Positions 53,681 to 63,888 of a stretch of DNA of 64,000 bases are shown here, piece after piece. The stretch comes from Listeria weihenstephanensis (GTDB taxonomy: Bacteria; Bacillota; Bacilli; Lactobacillales; Listeriaceae). Each line of letters begins with the position of its first letter. Within the stretch, counting starts at the first letter, position 1. The notes under the pieces are model-generated. The model was not told the origin of the DNA and did not search any database. It saw nothing but the letters and a program-made list of their open reading frames with translations. The DNA is taken from positions 1,686,036 to 1,750,035 of the forward strand of contig NZ_CP011102.1 in assembly GCF_003534205.1 (NCBI RefSeq), in the 5' to 3' direction. The translations under genes were made by a program, and so were the position numbers.

Positions 53681-55208
53681 GCGTTTTCTCCCCCGCTTCC
53701 GCTTTTGCCGAACCAGCCATCAGTAAGCCGAGTTCTTGCTCAGTCGTTTCTTCTGGTTTCACGATTGCAACAATTTTACCTTCATAAATAACGGCGATGC
53801 GATCACTAACGTTCATAATTTCATCGAGCTCAAAGGACATTAGTAAAATTGCTTTTCCTTCATCACGTTGTTCAATAAGGCGTCTATGAATAAATTCAAT
53901 CGCACCTACATCAAGTCCACGTGTCGGTTGAGCGGCGATGAGAAAATCTGGGTCGCGACTAATTTCACGCGCAATAATCGCCTTTTGTTGATTCCCACCC
54001 GAAAGTGCTTTAGCCGCAACATACTCGCTACTTGCGCGAACATCATACTCTTCAATAAGCTTACGAGCAAAGTCATACATTTCTTTATGGTTGAGGAAAC
54101 CTTTATTTGAAATCGGTTTTTTATAGTACGTTTGTAAAGCGATATTTTCGCCAAGCGACATTTCTAGAACAAGCCCGTGTTTATGACGATCTTCCGGAAT
54201 GTGGCCGAGACCAGATTCTGTGATACGACGTGGTTTTTTATTCTCGATATGCTCGCCTTTTAGTAGAATAGAGCCATTGGTTGTTTTAGTAAGTCCTGAA
54301 ATAGCTTGAATGAGTTCGCTTTGACCATTACCATCCACACCTGCGATCCCGACGATTTCGCCGGCTCGAACAGTCAGGTTTAGTCCACGAACACTCTCTA
54401 CGCCACGACTTTCCTTCACAACTAGGTCTTTCACTTCTAAAACATCTTTTCCTGGGGTCGCGGGTGTTTTCTCGGTTGTAAAGACTACTTCGCGTCCAAC
54501 CATGAGATTGGCAAGTGCTTGCGGGCTTGTTTCAGGAACATTGACGGTTCCCATACCTTTACCGCGACGAATAACAGTGACGCGATCACAAACATCCATG
54601 ATTTCTTTTAATTTATGTGTGATTAAAATAATCGATTTACCCTCTTTAATCAATCTACGCATGATGGAAATGAGCTCTTTAATTTCTTGTGGTGTCAAAA
54701 CGGCTGTTGGTTCATCGAAAATCAGAATATCTGCACCGCGATACAATGTTTTTAAAATTTCCACGCGCTGTTGCATACCGATTGAAATATCACTTATTCT
54801 AGCGTTTGGATCCACTTTCAAACCGTAACGATCGGAAATAGATTGAATTTCTTCTAGCGCTTTTTTCTTTTCGATAACGCCAAATTTACTCGGTTCTTTG
54901 CCTAAAATAATATTTTCGGCAACGGTAAATTTATCAACGAGCATAAAATGTTGATGTACCATACCAATTCCAAGATCATTGGCTTTGTTAGGGCTATTGA
55001 TCACTTCCGTTTTACCGTTAACGCGAATTTCGCCACCATCTGGTTCATAAAGACCGAACAAAACATTCATTAGTGTTGATTTTCCAGCACCATTCTCACC
55101 TAACAACGCGTGAATCTCGCCACGCTTCAGCTGTAAGGTAATGTTATCGTTAGCTACAAACCCAGAAAACTCTTTTCTGATCCCTAACATTTCAATAACA
55201 TAATCCAC
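53673..55208 (-). CDS. nupO: Nucleoside ABC transporter ATP-binding protein (NupO-type)
   Basis: A 511-residue tandem ATPase. The first cassette has GENGAGKSTLMN, ISIGMQQRVEILK and FDEPTAVLTPQE; the second has a non-canonical Walker A (GVDGNGQSELIQ), ALSGGNQQKAIIARE and ATRGLDVGAIE-like AQPTRGLDVG. This layout is shared with ribose and nucleoside importers. The frame is open to 55319, but AAAGGGAG directly before GTG 55208 (MDYVIEMLG) fixes the start. A 397-base gap separates it from the lipoprotein gene. Confidence 0.94.
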   Translation of the reverse strand: MDYVIEMLGIRKEFSGFVANDNITLQLKRGEIHALLGENGAGKSTLMNVLFGLYEPDGGEIRVNGKTEVINSPNKANDLGIGMVHQHFMLVDKFTVAENIILGKEPSKFGVIEKKKALEEIQSISDRYGLKVDPNARISDISIGMQQRVEILKTLYRGADILIFDEPTAVLTPQEIKELISIMRRLIKEGKSIILITHKLKEIMDVCDRVTVIRRGKGMGTVNVPETSPQALANLMVGREVVFTTEKTPATPGKDVLEVKDLVVKESRGVESVRGLNLTVRAGEIVGIAGVDGNGQSELIQAISGLTKTTNGSILLKGEHIENKKPRRITESGLGHIPEDRHKHGLVLEMSLGENIALQTYYKKPISNKGFLNHKEMYDFARKLIEEYDVRASSEYVAAKALSGGNQQKAIIAREISRDPDFLIAAQPTRGLDVGAIEFIHRRLIEQRDEGKAILLMSFELDEIMNVSDRIAVIYEGKIVAIVKPEETTEQELGLLMAGSAKAEAGEKTHV

Positions 55209-55265
55209 TGTCTCACTCCCTTTATTATCGCTAATATCCATTGAATGGATTGATTTCCTTTTTGA

Positions 55266-55281
55266 TGTAAACCGTTTTACA
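55266..55281. promoter_or_regulatory. Palindrome TGTAAA-N4-TTTACA upstream of nupO
   Basis: The perfect dyad TGTAAACCGTTTTACA lies 58 bases before the nupO start. It resembles variant catabolite-response elements but is two bases longer than the standard cre box, so assignment is open. Confidence 0.4.
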
Positions 55282-55563
55282 TGATTTGGTCTGGTGTAAA
55301 AAAGTCCTCTCTCAATCATGAATAGAGCGAAGTATGTAGTCTTACAAAAAAGTCATCACCTTATTCTATTTCTAAACGCGCCGTATTGCAATTGCTTTTT
55401 TGAAAAAAAGCATAAAAATAGACTATATTTTATAAAAATACTCTTTTTGACCTATGATTAGAGAATATAATCCAACTCATTATAGGTTGAAACGCTTACA
55501 ATACGAACGAAAAATAAAAACATAAACAAATCATCCATGAAAATATATGCCATTCTCAGAAAT

Positions 55564-55590
55564 AAAAGCCGGTATCAAACCGGCTTTTAC
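55564..55590 (-). terminator. Terminator after bmpA/tcsA
   Basis: AAAAGCCGGT pairs with ACCGGCTTTT (GC-rich core) around a short TATCAA-type loop, 16 bases past the lipoprotein stop. Confidence 0.85.
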
Positions 55591-55605
55591 TCTAAAATCA
55601 GCTTA

Positions 55606-56673
55606 TCAAGGTTTTTCTGGAACTTTAATGTCGCCATCAATGATTTTTTGTTTATATTCGTCTACTTTAGCTAGAACATCTTTTGATAGGTTATCTTGGC
55701 TTGCAGAAAGACCGACAGCATTTTTATCAAGACCGTATTCAATCTTTTCGCCACCTGGGAAATCTCCAGCTTTCGTACGTGTTGCCAAATCTTCTACTGC
55801 GATATCAACACGTTTGATTTCAGATGTTAGTGTTACGTTATATTCTTTGCCATCATTTGCAGTGACAGCACCTTCATCCCATTGGTCACGGTCAACACCG
55901 ATTACCCAAACGGCACGTGCTGGATCTTTTTTCTTCAAGTTTTTAGCTTCTGCAAAGACACCATTACCAGTGGCACCAGCTGCGTGGAAAATAATATCTG
56001 CGCCACCGTTATACATACCAGCTGCAATTTGTTGTCCTTTATCTGCTTTAGCGAAATCATTGGCATATTGAACTTTCACTTCTGCTTTAGGATTCACGGC
56101 TTTAACGCCTTCTGTGACTCCTGCTTCAAAACGATCGATTACGGCACCTTTAACGCCACCAATAAATCCAACTTTATTTGTTTTAGTTGTAAGACCTGCA
56201 ACAACACCAACTAAAAATGAACCGTCTTGGTCAGCAAAGCCGATACTTGCAACGTTATCACGATCTGTAATTGTATCATCCACAAGTGCGAATTTATTTT
56301 TTGGTTTTTGCTTGGAAACATCTTCAATAGCATCTTTTAATTTGTAACCAATACCAAAAATAAGGCTAAAATCGTTACGAACAGCAGTGTTTAAGTTAGT
56401 TTTGAAATCAGCTTCTGAAGCGGATTGTAAGTAGTTATAACCATCTGTTCCTTTTTCAAGGTCGTTCGCTTTACCAAATTTTTGAATACCTTCCCATGCT
56501 GATTGGTTAAATGAACGGTCATCTACCCCACCAGTGTCTGTTACCATGGCTACAGTAAATTTATCACTGTCTCCGCTACTCTTCTTACTGTCATCTGATG
56601 ATCCACATGCTCCAAGTACAACACTTGTCGCCAAAACCATGGATAGTGCTAAAGCAAATGTACGCTTTTTCAC
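55606..56673 (-). CDS. tcsA: BMP-family nucleoside-binding lipoprotein
   Basis: A 355-residue lipoprotein. A signal peptide ends in the lipobox VVLGAC; the mature part starts GSSDDSKKSSG. The Bmp fold shows VTDTGGVDDRSFNQSAWEGIQKF, FGIGYKLKDAIEDV, IGFADQDGSFLVGVVAG and WVIGVDRDQWDEGAV, where the conserved Asp residues bind the nucleoside ribose. It delivers nucleosides to the NupOPQ transporter. In Listeria the orthologue is known as TcsA, a T-cell-stimulating antigen. The frame is open to 56715, but GGGAGGG sets GTG 56673. A TATAAT lies about 25 bases upstream (56704-56699). Confidence 0.95.
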   Translation of the reverse strand: MKKRTFALALSMVLATSVVLGACGSSDDSKKSSGDSDKFTVAMVTDTGGVDDRSFNQSAWEGIQKFGKANDLEKGTDGYNYLQSASEADFKTNLNTAVRNDFSLIFGIGYKLKDAIEDVSKQKPKNKFALVDDTITDRDNVASIGFADQDGSFLVGVVAGLTTKTNKVGFIGGVKGAVIDRFEAGVTEGVKAVNPKAEVKVQYANDFAKADKGQQIAAGMYNGGADIIFHAAGATGNGVFAEAKNLKKKDPARAVWVIGVDRDQWDEGAVTANDGKEYNVTLTSEIKRVDIAVEDLATRTKAGDFPGGEKIEYGLDKNAVGLSASQDNLSKDVLAKVDEYKQKIIDGDIKVPEKP

Positions 56674-56975
56674 CTTAAAATCCCTCCCAAGAGATAAAAT
56701 TATAGTTGTTAGCACCCCAAATACGAACGATTAGAAAGTATGTATGACTTATGTTCCCTTTTTGTTAAATCTAACCTTTTATTTGTAAACGGATACTATC
56801 ACTCTTTTTAATATACCATGTAAACCAAAATAAATAAATATCGAAGCTTAAAAAAAGTATTCAAAATATATTCGGAATATTCCTTTTTTTCTAAAGGTGA
56901 ATGACTTGCAAGTGTGGAGAAAGATTTGCATAATAGAACAGTAGCATAATTTTGAGTAGAAACGAGATGATTTAG
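56674..56975. other. Divergent region between tcsA and proC
   Basis: A 302-base AT-rich gap. It contains a TATAAT for tcsA at 56704-56699 on the minus strand (about 25 bases before the start codon) and AAGATTTGCATAATAG just before proC on the plus strand, which has TTGCAA 19 bases upstream of TAATAG. No open frame or repeat is evident. Confidence 0.4.
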
Positions 56976-57809
56976 ATGAAAGTTGGATTTATTGGGTATG
57001 GTAGCATGGCGGATCTTTTGACGAGACAATTATTAGCGCATGCCAATGTGTCACCAGAGGATATTATTATTTATACGCGTTCTGAAAATGAGCGATTGCA
57101 GGAAATTCACGATTTATTCCCTAACATCACGATTAGTAAAACGAGTCAGGCTGTTTTTGAGCAAGCACAGCACACGTTTGTTTGCGTCTTGCCACTTGCC
57201 GTCTTACCTGTTTTGCTTGAAAACAAACCGGCTTTAACAAAAGATTCGCATGTCATTTCAATCGCAGCAGGGGTTTCTGTCGATGATTTAAAACACGTGA
57301 CGACGGCGGCGCAATACAGCAAGTTAATCCCTTCTTTAACGACATCGGTTGGTGTTGGTACAAGTCTGGTGAATCATGATGTTGCCGTTTCAAAAGAGAA
57401 TCAAGCGTGGCTAGATGAGGCGCTAGGAACGTTTAGTTCGGTTATGGAAGTTGCGGAAGAGAATATTGATTTGGCAAGTGATCTTACGAGTTCGTCGCCA
57501 GGTTTCATTGCAGCCATTTTTGAGCAATTCGTTCAAGCAGCTGTCCGTAAGTCGGACCTGACAGAAGCGCAAGTTTTCCAAATGATTAGTAACTCTCTAG
57601 CTGGCACATCAAAATTGCTGTCAGAACAAGGTTACACGTTTGATTCGTTGATTAAACGCGTGGCTACAAAAGGCGGGATTACAGCGGAAGGCGTGGACTT
57701 AAGTCAAGATAAGTTACCTGCATTTTTTGATGAGTTGCTCGTGCGGACGGCGGACAAGTACGCGGATCATCATGCGGAAATTAATGAACAAATAAAAGAA
57801 TTATTTTAA
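56976..57809 (+). CDS. proC: Pyrroline-5-carboxylate reductase family protein
   Basis: A 277-residue NAD(P)-dependent reductase: MKVGFIGYGSMADLLTRQLL at the nucleotide fold, ISIAAGVSVDDL, and the C-terminal domain with TSSSPGFIAAIFEQFVQAAV, a LAGTSKLL helix and KGGITAEGVD. ProC makes proline from pyrroline-5-carboxylate. The N-terminus lacks the more common GAGNMA form, so a ComER-like paralogue cannot be excluded. GAGATGATTTAG precedes the ATG; the Shine-Dalgarno is weak. It is a single-gene unit with a terminator. Confidence 0.85.
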   Translation: MKVGFIGYGSMADLLTRQLLAHANVSPEDIIIYTRSENERLQEIHDLFPNITISKTSQAVFEQAQHTFVCVLPLAVLPVLLENKPALTKDSHVISIAAGVSVDDLKHVTTAAQYSKLIPSLTTSVGVGTSLVNHDVAVSKENQAWLDEALGTFSSVMEVAEENIDLASDLTSSSPGFIAAIFEQFVQAAVRKSDLTEAQVFQMISNSLAGTSKLLSEQGYTFDSLIKRVATKGGITAEGVDLSQDKLPAFFDELLVRTADKYADHHAEINEQIKELF

Positions 57810-57812
57810 AAT

Positions 57813-57885
57813 AAAAAAGCATGGCGATATGTTTCAGAAACCTCCTCACATTTTGGAGTTACTGCATGTATCGCCATGCTTTTTT
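57813..57885. terminator. Bidirectional terminator between proC and ftsK
   Basis: AAAAAAGCATGGCGATA and its exact complement TATCGCCATGCTTTTTT are 40 bases apart; the loop holds a smaller pairing around AACCTCC/GGAGTT. It ends both convergent transcripts. Confidence 0.88.
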
Positions 57886-57893
57886 GATGTGGT

Positions 57894-60173
57894 CTAGTCT
57901 TCATACTCTGGTGAATCGCTAATATTGACGCGACGTGGTTTACTACCTTCATGCGGACCGACAACACCTCGTTGCTCCATTTCATCAATGATACGAGCCG
58001 CACGGTTGTAACCTATACGGAATTTGCGTTGGAGCATCGAAACAGACGCGGTTTGCATTTCTCGGACAAGTTCGACAGCTTCATTGTAAAGTTCGTCTTC
58101 TGCGTCAACCGGCACATCTGGAACATCGTCTGGAATCATATCTTCGTTGTACTGCGCTTTTTGTTGTGCTACGACGAAGGAAACAATATCCTCTACTTCT
58201 TGGTCAGATAAAAATGCACCTTGAATTCGAACGGGCTTACTTGATCCAACTGGAAGAAAGAGCATGTCCCCGCGACCAAGTAATTTTTCAGCGCCACCCA
58301 TATCTAAAATAGTACGGGAATCGATGGAACTCGATACGGCAAAAGCAATCCGTGACGGGATATTTGCTTTAATGACACCGGTTATAACGTCGACGGATGG
58401 TCGTTGCGTTGCGATAATGAGATGGATTCCTGCAGCACGAGCCATTTGAGCTAGGCGTGTGATAGCATCCTCAACATCGTTTGATGCCACCATCATTAGG
58501 TCGGCTAATTCATCAACAATCACGACGATAAACGGTAATTCGGCTTGTTTTGCTTCATTTTTTTCATTGTGTTGACGAACATTGGCGTTATAGCCGGCCA
58601 TATTTCGCGTTCCTGTATGAGAGAACAGATCGTAACGGCGTTCCATTTCAGAAACAACTTTTTGCAAAGCTTGTGCCGCCTTTTTTGGGTTAGTCACAAC
58701 GGGTGCTAGTAAATGAGGAATCCCATTATAAACATTTAATTCCACCATTTTTGGATCGATCATCATCATTTTCACTTCATGCGGTTTTGCGCGAAGTAAA
58801 ATACTCGTGATAATTCCGTTAATACATACGGATTTTCCGCTACCTGTTGCTCCAGCGACGAGTAAATGTGGCATTTTGTCCAAGCTTGCAACGATGGCTT
58901 CACCAGAAATATCGCGTCCCAAGGCAATTTGCAACTTCTCTTCTGGGCGCTCATTCGGATTGTTTTCTAATACTTCTCGGAGTGCGACCATGGCTACCGT
59001 TTGATTGGCAACTTCAATCCCAATAGCTGATTTACCTGGAATAGGCGCTTCAATTCGGATGTCTTTTGCGGCGAGTGCTAAGGCGATATCATCACTTAGT
59101 CCTACAATCTTGCTTACTTTTACCCCAACGGATGGCTGTACTTCATATTTTGTAACAGCGGGGCCAAGGTGAACCTGCGTAATTTTCGCCTTCACGCCAA
59201 AACTTTCAAATGTCGCTTCTAGTTTTTGAGCATTCGCCTTGATTTGATCATACTCTTTACTTTGATCTGTCGGTTTTGCAGGCGTCAACAAATCAATCGG
59301 CGGTAATTGGTAAATTTCATTTTCGAATGATTCTTGTTGAAACGTGATCGGCGCTGTGTCTTCTTCTACTACTTTTTCTTGTTTCGCCACTTCTTTCGCT
59401 TGTTGAAAATTGGAAATGATCGGTGGTAACGCTTTTTCTTCCTGTTCTTGGGCCACTTCTAGCACAGGCTTTGGCGCGGCCACTTTTTCTTTCTTCGCTT
59501 TTGGAGCTTTTTTAGGTTTTGGCTTCCGTTTTTTATCCCGCTCAAATAAGCTTTGTACCTTTTGGAATACGCCATTTGAAAAAGCACCAATCTTCGCAAA
59601 GGCTGTACGCAAAGGAATCCCGGTCACAAGTGATAGACCATAAAGCAACAGAATCGCCGCAATAATATTTGTTCCAATACGATCAACTAGAAAATATGTA
59701 ATCGCAACGATTCCCGAACCAATAACGCCGCCGCCTACACTACCAACTTGGCTTGGGTGGGCGATATTTTCCACGAGCAGTTTCCACATCGATCCAAATA
59801 CTGGAGAACCATCTGCTAAAACGTGCGTCACATACCACATTTCAAAAAAGATCAGTAAACCAATAAAAATCAAATAGGCGCCATTCAAGCGTTTTGTAAA
59901 CATTCTCGGAAATGAGCCTTTAAAAATAAAATAAATACCCAAAATAGTCAATCCAGCAAGTAGTACGATGGATAAATCCCCTGCTACAAACTCGCCTAAC
60001 GCATATACTAGTCGACCGATAAAGCCTAGATTGAAAATACCAATGAGACTAAGCCCAGCCATAATGACGCCGCTTATCTCAAAAGAATATGATTTTGTTG
60101 TTTGTTTTTTCTTTCTCGTCGTTTTTTTCGAGCGAGCTGTTTTTTTCTTTGTTTGATTTGCCAATTTCCCCAC
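57894..60173 (-). CDS. ftsK: DNA translocase FtsK/SpoIIIE
   Basis: A 759-residue protein. The basic N-terminus ([15 protein letters not shown]) is followed by four or five membrane helices (about 30-190), an acidic/Pro linker, and the motor: alpha domain, Walker A (GATGSGKSV), [17 protein letters not shown] and [38 protein letters not shown]. The C-terminal winged helix ([30 protein letters not shown]) reads KOPS/SRS-type polarity sites. It pumps chromosome through the closing septum. Start uncertain between GTG 60173 and TTG 60164; both are close to AGGGTGGGG. Confidence 0.97.
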   Translation of the reverse strand: MGKLANQTKKKTARSKKTTRKKKQTTKSYSFEISGVIMAGLSLIGIFNLGFIGRLVYALGEFVAGDLSIVLLAGLTILGIYFIFKGSFPRMFTKRLNGAYLIFIGLLIFFEMWYVTHVLADGSPVFGSMWKLLVENIAHPSQVGSVGGGVIGSGIVAITYFLVDRIGTNIIAAILLLYGLSLVTGIPLRTAFAKIGAFSNGVFQKVQSLFERDKKRKPKPKKAPKAKKEKVAAPKPVLEVAQEQEEKALPPIISNFQQAKEVAKQEKVVEEDTAPITFQQESFENEIYQLPPIDLLTPAKPTDQSKEYDQIKANAQKLEATFESFGVKAKITQVHLGPAVTKYEVQPSVGVKVSKIVGLSDDIALALAAKDIRIEAPIPGKSAIGIEVANQTVAMVALREVLENNPNERPEEKLQIALGRDISGEAIVASLDKMPHLLVAGATGSGKSVCINGIITSILLRAKPHEVKMMMIDPKMVELNVYNGIPHLLAPVVTNPKKAAQALQKVVSEMERRYDLFSHTGTRNMAGYNANVRQHNEKNEAKQAELPFIVVIVDELADLMMVASNDVEDAITRLAQMARAAGIHLIIATQRPSVDVITGVIKANIPSRIAFAVSSSIDSRTILDMGGAEKLLGRGDMLFLPVGSSKPVRIQGAFLSDQEVEDIVSFVVAQQKAQYNEDMIPDDVPDVPVDAEDELYNEAVELVREMQTASVSMLQRKFRIGYNRAARIIDEMEQRGVVGPHEGSKPRRVNISDSPEYED

Positions 60174-60274
60174 CCTAACTTTTTTTCGCTTGCCTCATTA
60201 TATCATAAAATACGCAGACAATCCTCCTATATCAGCTAAAAATACGAAAATACGTTCTACTTTTTTACAAGAAA

Positions 60275-60323
60275 AAACATTTCCCGATCTGCCCATTTAA
60301 AAAGCAAGATCTGAAAATGTTTA
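60275..60323 (-). terminator. Imperfect terminator after the YitT-type gene
   Basis: AAACATTTCCCGATCT pairs with AGATCTGAAAATGTTT with two mismatches around a 16-base loop, just after the stop on the minus strand. Confidence 0.6.
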
Positions 60324-60328
60324 CATTC

Positions 60329-61246
60329 TTAAAGGCGCGGTGTTTTCATATTCATCTGTTTTCCACCGCGAACTTCCGACATATTATTTCCAACTGCGAG
60401 AAAGGCATCTGGATCAATGTCATCTAAAATAGAAATGAGTTTTGGTTCTTCAAAACGGGAGATAATAACGAAAACTACTTTTTTTATGTCGCCAGAATAA
60501 CCACCTGTTGCATCGATGTAAGTAACGCCTTTTCCAAGCTGTTCAATAATCTCGGCACCAATTTTTTCGTAGTGATGGCTGATAATAAAAGCACTTTTCG
60601 ATTCGTCTAAACCGCTAATGACAATGTCGATCACTTTGTACGCTAGAAAATACGTGATCAGAGAATACATGGCACGATCCCAGTTAAAAACGAGACCAGC
60701 GACTAAGAAAATCACGATATTGATCGCCATAATAATTTGTCCCGTTGAAAATGGTGTTTTTCCATTGATAATGATGGAAACAATCTCGGTCCCATCAAGC
60801 GCACCACCATTTCGAATGACAATTCCAACACCAAGTCCAAGTGTCACACCGCCAAATACGGTAGCTAGCAGTAGATCATCTGTGACTGGTTCTAAATCAT
60901 GCAATATCAGCGTCACAATCGACATAACTGCAATGCCGTATAGCGTGACTAATGCGAAATTTTTACCAATTTTACGATATCCGATTATAAAGAACGGAAT
61001 ATTTAAAACAAATGTTAGTACACCTAATGGCGCTGGTGTTAATTGTGAGATAATGATGGAAACACCAACAATGCCGCCATCTAAGATCCGATTATTTACT
61101 AAAAATAATTCTAAACCAACACCCATTAATACAGCGCCTAACGTGATCATTAACATTTTATAGATAAACCACTTTGTTTTGTTACGTTTTTTTACAAAGA
61201 CATCTTGTACTACTTTTTCATCAATCGATGTTTCTCCTCCTTGCAA
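60329..61246 (-). CDS. YitT-family membrane protein (DUF161/DUF2179)
   Basis: A 305-residue membrane protein with five or six N-terminal helices and a cytosolic DUF2179 domain at the C-terminus (HYEKIGAEIIEQLGKGVTYIDATGGYSGDIKKVVFVIISRFEEPKLISILDDIDPDAFLAV). IRNGGALDGTEIVSI is the family mark in the membrane part. Function unknown; DUF2179 domains may bind a small ligand. Start TTG 61246 is supported by GGAGTGGG five bases upstream. Confidence 0.9.
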   Translation of the reverse strand: MQGGETSIDEKVVQDVFVKKRNKTKWFIYKMLMITLGAVLMGVGLELFLVNNRILDGGIVGVSIIISQLTPAPLGVLTFVLNIPFFIIGYRKIGKNFALVTLYGIAVMSIVTLILHDLEPVTDDLLLATVFGGVTLGLGVGIVIRNGGALDGTEIVSIIINGKTPFSTGQIIMAINIVIFLVAGLVFNWDRAMYSLITYFLAYKVIDIVISGLDESKSAFIISHHYEKIGAEIIEQLGKGVTYIDATGGYSGDIKKVVFVIISRFEEPKLISILDDIDPDAFLAVGNNMSEVRGGKQMNMKTPRL

Positions 61247-61454
61247 TTTTACCCACTCCTATGCTCGTTTAATACTATAGTAAATTATATCACACTATAA
61301 CGCTGTGGAAAATAACTATTTCATAATTTGAACTATTCTAAGGCGAAGTATATCTCTTCCTCTTGCCTAAACAGCCATAAATATAGTATCATAGACAATG
61401 CGCAAACAAGGAAATTCATTTTTCCAATAAAATTAAATTAAGGGTGGTTAGAAC

Positions 61455-62396
61455 ATGAGCAGCTATCAAGTGTTGTTATATTACAAATACACAACGATTG
61501 ATAATCCTGAACAATTCGCAGCCGAACACCTCGCTATGTGCAAGGAAATCGGTCTTAAGGGGCGGATTTTAGTGGCAGAGGAAGGCATTAATGGCACTGT
61601 TTCAGGAACAACAGAGGAAACGGAGAAATATATCGAGGCAATGCACGCAGATACACGTTTTGCTGATATGGTATTCAAAATTGATGAGGCGGATAAACAT
61701 GCGTTCCAAAAAATGCACGTACGTCCACGCCCAGAGATTGTCTCGCTTTCCCTTGAAAATGACGTCAATCCTTTAGAAATCACCGGAAATTACATGGAAC
61801 CAGCAGAATTCCGCGAGGCTTTACAAGACGAAAATACCGTTGTTTTGGACGCTAGAAACGATTATGAATTCGATCTTGGCCATTTCCGCGGGGCCATTCG
61901 TCCTGACATTGAAACATTCCGTGATCTACCAGAATGGGTAGAGGAAAATCGTGATATGTTTGAAGATAAGAAAGTCGTTACTTACTGTACTGGTGGAATT
62001 CGATGTGAGAAATTCTCTGGGTGGTTAAAAACAGCTGGTTTTGAAGACGTTTCTCAATTACACGGCGGTATTGCAACATATGGTAAGGATGAAACTGTAA
62101 AAGGTGATCTTTGGGATGGTATGATGTACGTTTTTGATGAGCGTATCGCTGTTCCGATTAATCGCGTGGATCACACGATTGTCGGCAAAGATTACTTCGA
62201 CGGCACGCCTTGTGAACGTTACATTAACTGTGCAAATCCTTACTGTAACAAACAAATTTTAGCTTCCGTTGAAAATGAAGAAAAATATTTACGCAGTTGC
62301 TCCCACGAATGTCGGACGCATCCTGCCAATCTCTACGTTAAAAAACATGCACTTAGTCCAGAAGAGTTAGAAGCTAGACTAGCAAGTGTAAAATAA
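61455..62396 (+). CDS. trhO: tRNA uridine(34) hydroxylase (rhodanese-domain TrhO)
   Basis: A 313-residue UPF0176/TrhO protein. An N-terminal acylphosphatase-like domain ([45 protein letters not shown]) precedes a rhodanese domain with the active loop [15 protein letters not shown]; the C-terminal zinc-binding part has [16 protein letters not shown] and CSHEC. TrhO hydroxylates U34 of tRNA in an O2-dependent way. AGGGTGG precedes the ATG. Confidence 0.95.
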   Translation: MSSYQVLLYYKYTTIDNPEQFAAEHLAMCKEIGLKGRILVAEEGINGTVSGTTEETEKYIEAMHADTRFADMVFKIDEADKHAFQKMHVRPRPEIVSLSLENDVNPLEITGNYMEPAEFREALQDENTVVLDARNDYEFDLGHFRGAIRPDIETFRDLPEWVEENRDMFEDKKVVTYCTGGIRCEKFSGWLKTAGFEDVSQLHGGIATYGKDETVKGDLWDGMMYVFDERIAVPINRVDHTIVGKDYFDGTPCERYINCANPYCNKQILASVENEEKYLRSCSHECRTHPANLYVKKHALSPEELEARLASVK

Positions 62397-62436
62397 TTAA
62401 AAAGATGTCATCCGAAATTGGATGACATCTTTTTAA
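62397..62436. terminator. Bidirectional terminator between trhO and fni
   Basis: AAAAAGATGTCATCC and GGATGACATCTTTTT form a 15-pair stem with a six-base loop; it overlaps the last codons of fni. Confidence 0.93.
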
Positions 62437-63491
62437 TTGTCTCGATTAGCGAAAAGATCGATATTAATATGGCGCAATTTCGCGAACTCTTGTAACTCCC
62501 CTTGTATAAGCAGTGGTTTATGAACTAACTCAGCTACTGTTTTTGCATTTAAAAGCGTCATCAAGCTCTTCAACTGGTTCGACCAACCTTGAAATACCTG
62601 AATCGTCGTTTCCACATCACTTTTTTTCAGTTCATATAAAACAGCTCCTGCAATTCCGACCGATTTCGCACCAAGCGACAGGCATTTCACAACATCTAGA
62701 GGCGTCTTAATCCCACCAGAAGCAAGAATTTCTGCTGTACTATTTTGGCAATCAAGTAGGGATTCAGCTGTTGTTAAACCCCAGTCTCCCAAGAAATCGT
62801 AAGCTTGATCGCGCCTTCTATCTCCCTCTATCCTCGCAAAGTTAGTACCACCTTTTCCGCCTAAATCAATCGTCTCCACACCAATATTTTGCAATTGCTG
62901 CATCATCTCTCGACTCATTCCAAAGCCAACTTCCTTCACAATAACAGGAAATTCCTGCAAGGCGATAATTTTTTCAATCGCGCGCAACCAATTCGAAAAA
63001 TCACGATCGCCCTCCTTCATCACCAATTCCTGCGCTACGTTAATATGTATTTGTAAAGCATTGGCACGAAGCATGTCGACCGCTTTTCGAGCATCGTCAA
63101 CCGTATTGTCAGCACTTATATTGGCGAAAATAAGTCCATCTGGATGCTCGGCTCGAACAACCTTATACGTATCTTCCAAATCAGGATTCTTTAGTGCGGC
63201 TGATTGGGATCCAACTGCCATCGCGACACCAACTTCACGTGCAATAATAGCCAAATCTTGATTCACTTTTTGCGTTCGCGCACTTCCGCCCGTCATCGCA
63301 TTAATATAGAACGGCAATTCGAATTTTTGACCCGCAAAATAGGTATGTAATGCCACATCTTCCTTGTGAAAATCAGGCAAAGATTGCGGTATAAATCGAA
63401 TATCCTCAAAAGATGACGCATTTTCTTGATATTGTCTGTAAGCTAGCGCAATATGTTCGTCTTTTCGACGTGACCTCTCTTCTTCCCTCAT
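62433..63491 (-). CDS. fni: Isopentenyl-diphosphate delta-isomerase, type 2 (FMN-dependent)
   Basis: A 352-residue TIM-barrel flavoenzyme. SRRKDEHIALAYRQYQ, PFYINAMTGGSARTQKVNQDLA, VGSQSAALKNPDLEDTY, VKEVGFGMSREM, DLGGKGGTNFARIE and ILASGGIKTPLDVVKCLSLGAKSVG carry the FMN and substrate contacts. It interconverts IPP and DMAPP, which fits bacteria with the mevalonate pathway. GAGGAAAATCA precedes ATG 63491. Confidence 0.97.
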   Translation of the reverse strand: MREEERSRRKDEHIALAYRQYQENASSFEDIRFIPQSLPDFHKEDVALHTYFAGQKFELPFYINAMTGGSARTQKVNQDLAIIAREVGVAMAVGSQSAALKNPDLEDTYKVVRAEHPDGLIFANISADNTVDDARKAVDMLRANALQIHINVAQELVMKEGDRDFSNWLRAIEKIIALQEFPVIVKEVGFGMSREMMQQLQNIGVETIDLGGKGGTNFARIEGDRRRDQAYDFLGDWGLTTAESLLDCQNSTAEILASGGIKTPLDVVKCLSLGAKSVGIAGAVLYELKKSDVETTIQVFQGWSNQLKSLMTLLNAKTVAELVHKPLLIQGELQEFAKLRHINIDLFANRDN

Positions 63492-63525
63492 TGATTTTCC
63501 TCCTATCTAAAAAAACACCTAAATT

Positions 63526-63888
63526 TCAGGCGTCCTTTGACATATCTAATTCCTCTGCAAAAGAAAAATACATGGCTTGTTCGTCTGCTGTCGGTTCATA
63601 CACCGCTCCATTTTGAAATAATATAAGACCATGAAACGTTTGAATATCGTCCTCACACTCTTCGCAATACTGCGTCTCATCTTCAGACCAAGTCGCTAGT
63701 AATACGGATTTTTTAACAGCACTATGCGGATAAATGTCTCTTAATTTTTCGGCTAATGTTTGATATTTCGCAAGCGCTTCTTCTTTCTCTGTATACGTAA
63801 AAATCGACTCAATATCCTTTTGCCATTCTTCAAAAAACCACCAGGGCTCGTATTCGCCTTTCGTAACAATGACTTGAAATTCTTCCAT
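63526..63888 (-). CDS. DUF1033 family protein
   Basis: A 120-residue acidic protein: MEEFQVIVTKGEYEPWWFFEEWQKDIESIFTY, a middle KSVLLATWSEDETQYCEECEDDIQTFHGLILFQNG with a C-x2-C pair, and a helical end. This matches the small DUF1033 family of Firmicutes, which has no known function. The frame is open to 63915, but AAGGTG favours ATG 63888. The fni gene lies 34 bases downstream and may be in the same operon. Confidence 0.82.
   Translation of the reverse strand: MEEFQVIVTKGEYEPWWFFEEWQKDIESIFTYTEKEEALAKYQTLAEKLRDIYPHSAVKKSVLLATWSEDETQYCEECEDDIQTFHGLILFQNGAVYEPTADEQAMYFSFAEELDMSKDA

Larger units (their letters stand above)
55209..55605. other. Gap between bmpA/tcsA and nupO
   Basis: The 397-base gap holds the bmpA terminator (55564-55590), the palindrome TGTAAA-CCGT-TTTACA at 55266-55281 and AT-rich sequence. 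The terminator implies partial readthrough or a separate nupO promoter; I see no convincing -35/-10 pair. Confidence 0.45.

Noticed and set aside
55486-55500. TTGAAACGCTTACAA as a CcpA cre box
   Set aside because: It is one base shorter than the cre consensus TGWNANCGNTNWCA requires and lies near the end of the bmpA transcript rather than at a promoter.
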